The position numbers were made by a program, and so were the translations under genes. From Nocardia sp. alder85J (GTDB lineage: Bacteria > Actinomycetota > Actinomycetes > Mycobacteriales > Mycobacteriaceae): DNA of 64,000 bases. The stretch covers positions 248,001 to 312,000 of the forward strand of contig NZ_JAIUCZ020000004.1 of NCBI RefSeq assembly GCF_020176955.2, written 5' to 3'. Positions 58,780 to 64,000 of this stretch are shown piece by piece; within the stretch, counting starts at the first letter, position 1, and each line of letters starts with the position of its first letter. The notes beneath the pieces were generated by a model. The model was given only the letters and a program-made list of their open reading frames with translations, was not told the DNA's origin and made no database searches.

Positions 58780-60945
58780 CTACCCGGTGTAGCCGGACAG
58801 GTTGTAGACCGTGGTGTTGCCGACCTGCTGCGGGGTGAAGTTCGCGGTCACCCAGTCGCTGATGTCGGTGTGCTGGTTGCGGCCGAAGCCGCCGCCACCA
58901 CCCGCCGCGGCGTTACCCGCGCCACCGTTGTTCGCCGTGCCGCTGCCCGGGGCGGCATTGCCCGCGCCGCCGTTACCCGCGGCACGGCCGTTGCCGGGAG
59001 CCCCGTTGCCGGTGGTGCCGTTGCCCGTCCGGGTGTTGCCCGCACCGGCGCTGCCTGCCGTGCCGTCGCGGGTGTCCGTGGCGCCGCCGGTGGTCTGTCC
59101 GCGCCCGCCCTGGTTGCTGACGATGTAGTAGGTCACCTTCCCGGCCTTCACGTCGGCCTGGAACTGCGCCAGCGTCGGCGTCGGATCGCTGCCGGAGAAG
59201 CCGCCGATCGCCATCACCGATCTACCGCTCTCGATCTCCAGTCCCGCCGCGGTGGACGAGCCGTTGACCGCCGCCGCCCAGGTGGACGTCGTCGCACCCA
59301 GCAAGGCCGACAGCTGCGGATTCGACTGTGTCTGACCGAAACCGCCGAAGCCGTCGCGGCCACCCGCCCGCGCCGGGCCCACGGTCGGCCCGCCACCGGA
59401 GTGCGCGGTGGCGACGGTGGCCAGCGAATAGGCCGCCGGGCCCGCGAGACTGCCGATCAGGCCGAGGGTCAGCGCGACCGCCGCCACCCGCCGCACGCCG
59501 CGGTCCCAGGGCATCACCGCCAGTGCCGCCGCGAACAGCGTGACCAGCAGGATCGCCCACCGCAGCTCCGGATACCAGCCGCTGTTGCGGTGCAGCAGCA
59601 CGAAACTCCAGATCCCGGTCAGCGCGATCAGCGCCGCGAGTCCCAGCCGGCCGAACAGCGTGTGCCGGTGGATCCACATCTCGTGGATACCGATCGCGAA
59701 CATCCCGGCCACCGCGGGCGCGATGGACAAGGTGTAGTAGGGGTGGGCCAGGTTCTTCATATAGCTGAGCACGCCGCCGTCGACGACCACCCAGCCGCCG
59801 AACACGATCGCGCCGGCCCGGACCAGGTCGGTGCGCGGTGCGTGCCGCCGCGCGATCAGCACCAGGACCAGCGCCAGCAGGGCCGCGGGCAGCAGCCAGC
59901 CGATCTCGAACCCGAACTCACCGCTGAACAGCCGCTCCACGCCGCGGACCTGATTGCCGCCGAAGCCGCCGCCACCGCGTCCGGCCGGGGCCGGAACCGC
60001 GGTCGCCGCATGTCCGGCCGCGCCGGGCGCCGGCGTCGCCGCGTTCGCGGGCGGGGTCGCGCCGCGTCCGCCGCCACCGCCGCGGTTGCGGCCCAGCACC
60101 CGGGCGAAACCGTTGTAGCCCAGCACCAGATTCATGAAGTTGTTGTCGGTCGAGCCCGCGAGGTAGGGCCGGCTCGAGGCCGGCCACAACAGCGTCAGTA
60201 CGACATACCAGCCCGCGGCGACCAGCGTCGCGACCAGTGCGGCGACCAGTTGCAGGATCCGGGTGCGCAGTGGATTGGGTGCGGCGATCAGATAGGCCAG
60301 GCCCAGCGCGGGCAGCACCATCACCCCTTCCAGCATCTTGGCCAGGAAGGCGAAACCGATTGCCACTCCGGCCAATACGATCCACAGGGTCGAGGCGCGC
60401 TGGATCGCCCGGACGGTGGCGTAGGCGCCGGCCATCATCAGTAGCACCATCGCGGCGTCGGGGTTGTTGAACCGGAACATCAACGCCGCCACCGGGATCA
60501 GCGCCAGCGCGGCCCCGGCCAGCAGGCCGGTGTAGTGACTGCCGGTGACCCGCCGGATCGCGCCGTACAGCAGCGCCACCGCGGCCACCGCCATCAGCGC
60601 CTGCGGTATCAGCATGGAGGCGCTGGAGAAGCCGAAGATCCGGCCGGACAGCCCCATCACCCATTGCGACACCGGAGGCTTGTCGACAGTGATGAAGTTC
60701 CCGGCATCCAGCGAACCGAACAACAGGGCCTCCCAGTTCCGGGAGCCGGCCCAGGCGGCGCCGGCATAGAACTGGTTGCCCATCCCGTTGATGGTGATGT
60801 TCCAGAGGTACATCACCGCCGTTGCGAGCAGCAGAGCGGCAAGACCGGCGCGTTCGGCAGCTTTGCTGCCCCGCCCGGTCGCGCGGGGGGCCGCGGGTTG
60901 CGGCTGCACCGTCGAGGTATCGAGTGAGGCGATCACGGTGTCCAT
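58780..60945 (-). CDS. GT39/ArnT-type membrane glycosyltransferase (YkcB-like)
   Basis: 721 residues. The signature for polyprenol-phosphate-sugar-using GT-C enzymes lies early: a periplasmic loop with GNQFYAGAAWAGSRNWEALLFGS and the acidic DKPPVSQWVMGLSG. About 11-12 membrane segments in two blocks. A Gly/Ala/Pro-rich loop (residues ~290-330) and a C-terminal domain with a Gly/Asn/Thr-rich stretch (GNGTTGNGAPGNGRAAGNGG) are notable. The end of the protein (HTDISDWVTANFTPQQVG) is a conserved extracytoplasmic cap. Likely transfers mannose or another sugar in the envelope. ATG at 60945. Confidence 0.88.
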   Translation of the reverse strand: MDTVIASLDTSTVQPQPAAPRATGRGSKAAERAGLAALLLATAVMYLWNITINGMGNQFYAGAAWAGSRNWEALLFGSLDAGNFITVDKPPVSQWVMGLSGRIFGFSSASMLIPQALMAVAAVALLYGAIRRVTGSHYTGLLAGAALALIPVAALMFRFNNPDAAMVLLMMAGAYATVRAIQRASTLWIVLAGVAIGFAFLAKMLEGVMVLPALGLAYLIAAPNPLRTRILQLVAALVATLVAAGWYVVLTLLWPASSRPYLAGSTDNNFMNLVLGYNGFARVLGRNRGGGGGRGATPPANAATPAPGAAGHAATAVPAPAGRGGGGFGGNQVRGVERLFSGEFGFEIGWLLPAALLALVLVLIARRHAPRTDLVRAGAIVFGGWVVVDGGVLSYMKNLAHPYYTLSIAPAVAGMFAIGIHEMWIHRHTLFGRLGLAALIALTGIWSFVLLHRNSGWYPELRWAILLVTLFAAALAVMPWDRGVRRVAAVALTLGLIGSLAGPAAYSLATVATAHSGGGPTVGPARAGGRDGFGGFGQTQSNPQLSALLGATTSTWAAAVNGSSTAAGLEIESGRSVMAIGGFSGSDPTPTLAQFQADVKAGKVTYYIVSNQGGRGQTTGGATDTRDGTAGSAGAGNTRTGNGTTGNGAPGNGRAAGNGGAGNAAPGSGTANNGGAGNAAAGGGGGFGRNQHTDISDWVTANFTPQQVGNTTVYNLSGYTG

Positions 60946-61222
60946 TCAGCCGGGTCCAGCAGAGAGCACCCTGTGAGCGCCCGGTGAGCTTGCCGCGACA
61001 CGATCCGGTGGACCGGCCGGTATCGTCCGGGTTGGCGCCGTGCGGAATGCCGTCTCGGCCGCCCGCTCGCGGCCCGCCGCCGTCTTCGGCGCGGTTGTGG
61101 GGCGATTCACGCTTCCGCCCCCGCATAGGGCAGGATAGGTGCAGCTTTGCCGCCGTCCAGGGCCCGCGTGACATCGGATGGTGCATTCGCGCGCACGAAC
61201 CCAGCCGAGGAGAAGGAGACCG

Positions 61223-61951
61223 ATGTCCGACCCGGAACCGGCCCGTAAGGGCTACCGCCGAGTACTCCTCAAACTGGGTGGCGAGATGTTCGGCGGCGGC
61301 CGGGTGGGTCTCGATCCGGACGTGGTGCAGGCGGTCGCCGAGCAGATCGCCGAGGTGGTCTCCGGTGGTGTGCAGGTCGCGGTCGTGATCGGCGGCGGCA
61401 ACTTCTTCCGCGGCGCCGAACTGGAGGAGCGCGGCATGGAACGCGCCCGTTCCGACTACATGGGCATGCTCGGCACGGTGATGAACAGCCTTGCGCTCCA
61501 GGACTTTCTGCAACAGCAGGGCGTCGACACCCGGGTGCAGACCGCGATCACCATGGGCCAGGTGGCGGAGCCCTACATTCCGCTGCGGGCCAAGCGGCAT
61601 CTGGAGAAGGGCCGCGTGGTCATCTTCGGCGCGGGCATGGGCATGCCGTACTTCTCCACCGACACCACCGCCGCCCAGCGGGCCCTGGAGATCGGCGCCG
61701 AGGTGGTGCTGATGGCGAAGGCGGTCGACGGCGTCTACACCGACGATCCGAAGACCAATCCCGATGCCGAGATGTTCTCCGAGGTCACTCACAAAGAGGT
61801 CATCGAGCGGGGCCTGAAGGTCGCCGACGCCACCGCGTTCAGCCTCTGTATGGACAACCAGATGCCGATGCTGGTGTTCAATCTCTTGACGAAGGGCAAT
61901 ATCGCCCGTGCGGTGGCCGGTGAGAAGATCGGCACACTGGTTCGGTCCTGA
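61223..61951 (+). CDS. pyrH: UMP kinase
   Basis: 242 residues. GYRRVLLKLGGEMFGGG, VIGGGNFFRG, ARSDYMGMLGTVMNSLALQDFL, AYIPLRAKRHLEKGRVVIFGAG-like and DGVYTDDPKTNPDAE are the amino-acid-kinase blocks of bacterial UMP kinase, which makes UDP for pyrimidine nucleotides. The ATG at 61223 has GAGGAGAAGGAG upstream; the longer frame from 61178 adds a basic stretch and lacks such a site. First of pyrH-frr-cdsA, divergent from the GT39-like gene. Confidence 0.96.
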   Translation: MSDPEPARKGYRRVLLKLGGEMFGGGRVGLDPDVVQAVAEQIAEVVSGGVQVAVVIGGGNFFRGAELEERGMERARSDYMGMLGTVMNSLALQDFLQQQGVDTRVQTAITMGQVAEPYIPLRAKRHLEKGRVVIFGAGMGMPYFSTDTTAAQRALEIGAEVVLMAKAVDGVYTDDPKTNPDAEMFSEVTHKEVIERGLKVADATAFSLCMDNQMPMLVFNLLTKGNIARAVAGEKIGTLVRS

Positions 61952-62017
61952 GTCCGCCGCCGGGCGCGCCCGGCACCTGGGAACGACAAGACGACGAACG
62001 CTGTGGAGGATACGGTC

Positions 62018-62575
62018 GTGATTGAAGAAGCACTCTTCGACGCCGAGGAGAAGATGGAGAAGGCCGTCTCGGTGGCGAAGGACGACCTCGGTTCCATTCG
62101 GACCGGTCGCGCGAATCCGGGCATGTTCTCCAGGGTCGTCGTCGACTATTACGGGTCGCCGACACCGGTCACCCAGATGTCCAGCATCACGGTGCCGGAG
62201 CCGCGGATGGTCGTCATCAAGCCGTACGAGCAGGGCCAGTTGCATGCGATCGAGACCGCGATCCGCAATTCGGACCTGGGTGTCAACCCCACCAACGACG
62301 GCAACATCATCCGTGTGGTGATCCCGCAGCTGACCGAGGAGCGTCGCCGCGAGATGGTCAAGGTCGCCAAGTCCAAGGGCGAGGACGCCAAGATCTCCAT
62401 CCGCAACGTCCGCCGCAAGGCGATGGACGAGCTCGGCCGCATCCAGAAGGACGGCGAGGCCGGTGAGGACGAGGTCGGCCGCGCCGAGAAGGAATTGGAC
62501 AAAACGACCGCCAAGTACGTCGCCCACGTCGACGACTTGGTGAAGCACAAGGAATCGGAACTGCTCGAGGTCTGA
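62018..62575 (+). CDS. frr: Ribosome recycling factor
   Basis: 185 residues. GTG at 62018 (GGAGG 8 bases upstream). LGSIRTGRANPGMFSRVVVDYYG, TVPEPRMVVIKPYEQ, SDLGVNPTNDGNIIRVVIPQLTEERRREMVK are conserved RRF blocks; the rest is the long three-helix stem. Releases ribosomes from mRNA with EF-G. It follows pyrH by 66 bases. Confidence 0.96.
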   Translation: MIEEALFDAEEKMEKAVSVAKDDLGSIRTGRANPGMFSRVVVDYYGSPTPVTQMSSITVPEPRMVVIKPYEQGQLHAIETAIRNSDLGVNPTNDGNIIRVVIPQLTEERRREMVKVAKSKGEDAKISIRNVRRKAMDELGRIQKDGEAGEDEVGRAEKELDKTTAKYVAHVDDLVKHKESELLEV

Positions 62576-62614
62576 TCCGGGTACACCGGGAGGGCCGGGG
62601 GGCCGCAGGACGAA

Positions 62615-63553
62615 ATGGACGACAGGGTGAGCGACGGGACAATCGTGGCCGATGAAGCCGCGGCCGGTCAGCCGGCAGCCGAGACGACCGGAGACGACAC
62701 CGTAGTGGGCGCCGCGGCACCCGCCGGGCCGCCGACCTCACGTGCCGGACGCAACTTACCCGCCGCCCTGGGTGTGGGTTTCACGCTGGGCCTGTCGCTG
62801 ATCGCGATCCTGCTGTGGGTGCCCCGCGTGCTCGTGGGCGTGGTCGCCGTCGCCATCGCTGTCGCCACCTGGGAGGTCGCGAAGCGGCTGCGGGAGGCGG
62901 ACGTGCTCGTGCCGCGCATCCCGTTGCTCGTCGGAGGGCAGGCGATCATCTGGCTGGCCTGGCCGTACGGCCCGCAGGGGGTGGCGGGGGCGTTCGGGGC
63001 CACCGCGCTGGTGTGCATGGCATGGCGGCTGTTCGATCACGGTCTGGCCGCGACCCCGCGGAACTTCCTGCGCGACACCGCGATCGCGGTGTTCGTGGTC
63101 TCCTGGATCCCGTTGCTGGCGTCGTTCGCGGTGCTGTTGTTGTCGGAGCCGCGCGGTAATCTGCGCGTACTGACGTTCATGATCCTGGTGGTGTGTTCCG
63201 ACGTCGGTGGTTACGTCGCGGGCGTGCTGTTCGGCCGGCATCCGATGGTGCCCGCGATCAGTCCGAAGAAGTCCTGGGAGGGCTTCGGCGGTTCCCTGGT
63301 GTTCTGCGTGATCGGCGGCCTGCTGACCGTGACACTGCTGTTGCAGGCCAACTCCTGGGTGGGCGTGGTGCTGGGGGTGGCCGTGGTGCTCGTCGCCACC
63401 TGTGGCGACCTGATCGAGTCGCAGATCAAACGAGAACTGGGCATCAAGGACATGGGCACGCTGCTGCCCGGCCACGGCGGCATCATGGACCGCCTGGATT
63501 CGATGCTGCCCTCGGCGTTCGTCGCCTGGCTGGTGTTCACCGCCCTGCTGTGA
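62615..63553 (+). CDS. cdsA: Phosphatidate cytidylyltransferase
   Basis: 312 residues, integral membrane protein with about eight segments. An acidic, disordered N-terminus (to about residue 45) is unusual but common in nocardiae. The signature for CDP-diglyceride synthetases is near the C-terminus: SQIKRELGIKDMGTLLPGHGGIMDRLDS. Makes CDP-diacylglycerol for phospholipids. A GTG a few codons downstream (VSDGTIVADE) is an alternative start. It is the third gene of the pyrH-frr-cdsA unit. Confidence 0.94.
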   Translation: MDDRVSDGTIVADEAAAGQPAAETTGDDTVVGAAAPAGPPTSRAGRNLPAALGVGFTLGLSLIAILLWVPRVLVGVVAVAIAVATWEVAKRLREADVLVPRIPLLVGGQAIIWLAWPYGPQGVAGAFGATALVCMAWRLFDHGLAATPRNFLRDTAIAVFVVSWIPLLASFAVLLLSEPRGNLRVLTFMILVVCSDVGGYVAGVLFGRHPMVPAISPKKSWEGFGGSLVFCVIGGLLTVTLLLQANSWVGVVLGVAVVLVATCGDLIESQIKRELGIKDMGTLLPGHGGIMDRLDSMLPSAFVAWLVFTALL

Positions 63554-63685
63554 ATCCGCGGTCCCAGCTGTGAACGCGGCCCGGATCTCTCGCCGAACTC
63601 GACGGTGATCGTGAGCAACTCTCGAGGTAGCGGATATCTGATTGATGCCGGTCCCCAGCCCATTCATCGATCAGGAGGAAATCCG

Positions 63686-63907
63686 ATGCGACGGTTGATG
63701 ATTGCCGCGGCTGTGGCGGCAATCGGTGTGGTTCCGGTGGTGGCTGCCGGGTCGGCGGCGGCAGCGGCCCATCCGGCACCGCAGAAGTGCACGTCCGACG
63801 TGGCTCCCATCGATTGCCATTCTCCGCACGGGCACAATCCGCAGGACGGTTCGTTCAGCGGTGGAAACGGGACCGGTAACGGGTCGGTGTCGACGCCGGA
63901 GGCCTGA
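63686..63907 (+). CDS. Small secreted peptide of unknown function
   Basis: 73 residues. Signal peptide MRRLMIAAAVAAIGVVPVVAAGSAAAA, cleavage after the Ala-rich run. The mature part of about 45 residues has two cysteines (KCTSDV and IDCHSP), His/Gly/Asn-rich tail (HGHNPQDGSFSGGNGTGNG). AGGAGG 6 bases before the ATG at 63686; the longer frame from 63605 is not needed. Followed by a hairpin terminator. No family recognised. Confidence 0.75.
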   Translation: MRRLMIAAAVAAIGVVPVVAAGSAAAAAHPAPQKCTSDVAPIDCHSPHGHNPQDGSFSGGNGTGNGSVSTPEA

Positions 63908-63913
63908 GCGGAG

Positions 63914-63944
63914 CCGGTGCGGAGCGATCGTCGCTCCGCACCGG
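63914..63944. terminator. Bidirectional hairpin terminator candidate
   Basis: A perfect 14-bp stem, CCGGTGCGGAGCGA with TCGCTCCGCACCGG, across a TCG loop. It lies between the small secreted gene and a minus-strand gene that begins outside the window. No U-tract; GC-type. Confidence 0.65.
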
Positions 63945-63946
63945 GA

Positions 63947-64000
63947 TCAGCCCTTCTTGACCACCCGGCGCAACTGCATGATGCGCCAGCCGGACACCAG
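63947..64000 (-). CDS. 3' end of a gene running in from outside the window
   Basis: The minus strand is open from the edge to a TGA at 63947-63949, giving a C-terminus LVSGWRIMQLRRVVKKG. The basic end and the terminator beyond it support a real gene. Too short to identify. Confidence 0.45.
   Translation of the reverse strand: MVSGWRIMQLRRVVKKG

Noticed and set aside
59918..62548. Long minus-strand open frame across pyrH and frr
   Set aside because: Antisense shadow of pyrH and frr; histidine/aspartate-rich translation with no motif.

Overview
The window is chromosomal DNA of a high-GC actinobacterium, most likely Nocardia or a close relative (Rhodococcus/Mycobacterium side). Evidence: nearly all third codon positions are G or C, GTG starts and ATGA/GTGA overlaps are common, and the gene order glnD-ffh-amidohydrolase-rpsP-khpA-rimM-trmD-rplS-lepB-rnhB-DUF2469-...-yraN/comM/dprA/xerC-rpsB-tsf-pyrH-frr-cdsA is that of mycobacteria and nocardiae. 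The genus is inferred, not proven. REGION 1 (1-8.4 kb): 3' part of glnD, then a minus-strand operon for a carbohydrate/glycerophosphodiester-type ABC importer (ATPase, lipoprotein, two permeases) with a PtpB-like phosphatase and a metallophosphoesterase embedded in it. An RpiR-type regulator lies upstream and palindromic operator candidates lie in the gap. REGION 2 (8.6-10.6 kb): a small conserved protein and ffh, ending in a hairpin. REGION 3 (11-18.6 kb): a GntR-regulated catabolic cluster: BMP/nucleoside-type ABC importer, ornithine-cyclodeaminase-like protein, cytosine-deaminase-like amidohydrolase and a BMP lipoprotein. The same operator motif occurs at both ends. The second permease has lost its middle and its frame, so the importer is probably broken. 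REGION 4 (18.8-22.3 kb): an amidohydrolase, then rpsP-khpA-rimM-trmD behind a structured leader. REGION 5 (22.3-29.6 kb): two divergent operons, MFS-M20 peptidase-LuxR-type regulator against Lrp-leucine-dehydrogenase-like-DHA2 transporter, which look like uptake, hydrolysis, deamination and efflux of an amino-acid derivative. REGION 6 (29.8-38.7 kb): tex, a TetR/quinone-oxidoreductase pair with two 18-bp operators, a membrane protein, rplS with leader and terminator, lepB, rnhB, DUF2469 and two DUF202 genes. REGION 7 (38.8-42.4 kb): a secreted M23 peptidase gene that runs in frame, without a stop, into lower-GC foreign-looking DNA. That DNA encodes a NYN-domain nuclease overlapped by a NACHT NTPase with pentapeptide-like repeats; this is the best candidate here for an undescribed immune or conflict system. 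REGION 8 (42.4-46.9 kb): a DyP-type peroxidase with two overlapping or adjacent uncharacterised partners, a ViuB-like siderophore-interacting protein with an iron-box-like site, and a DUF1990 protein. REGION 9 (47.3-52.4 kb): a three-gene accessory Hsp70 machine: a membrane protein with a degenerate J-like N-terminus, a GrpE-like protein with a long disordered arm, and an 821-residue Hsp70. REGION 10 (52.4-56.5 kb): xerC, dprA, comM and yraN on the minus strand. Relative to M. tuberculosis the block from yraN to the M23 gene looks inverted as one unit. REGION 11 (56.8-64 kb): rpsB with a repetitive Ala/Glu/Pro tail, tsf, a strong bidirectional terminator, a GT39-like membrane glycosyltransferase on the minus strand, then pyrH, frr, cdsA, a small secreted peptide gene and the 3' end of a minus-strand gene. 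No tRNA, rRNA, CRISPR array or intact insertion sequence was seen.
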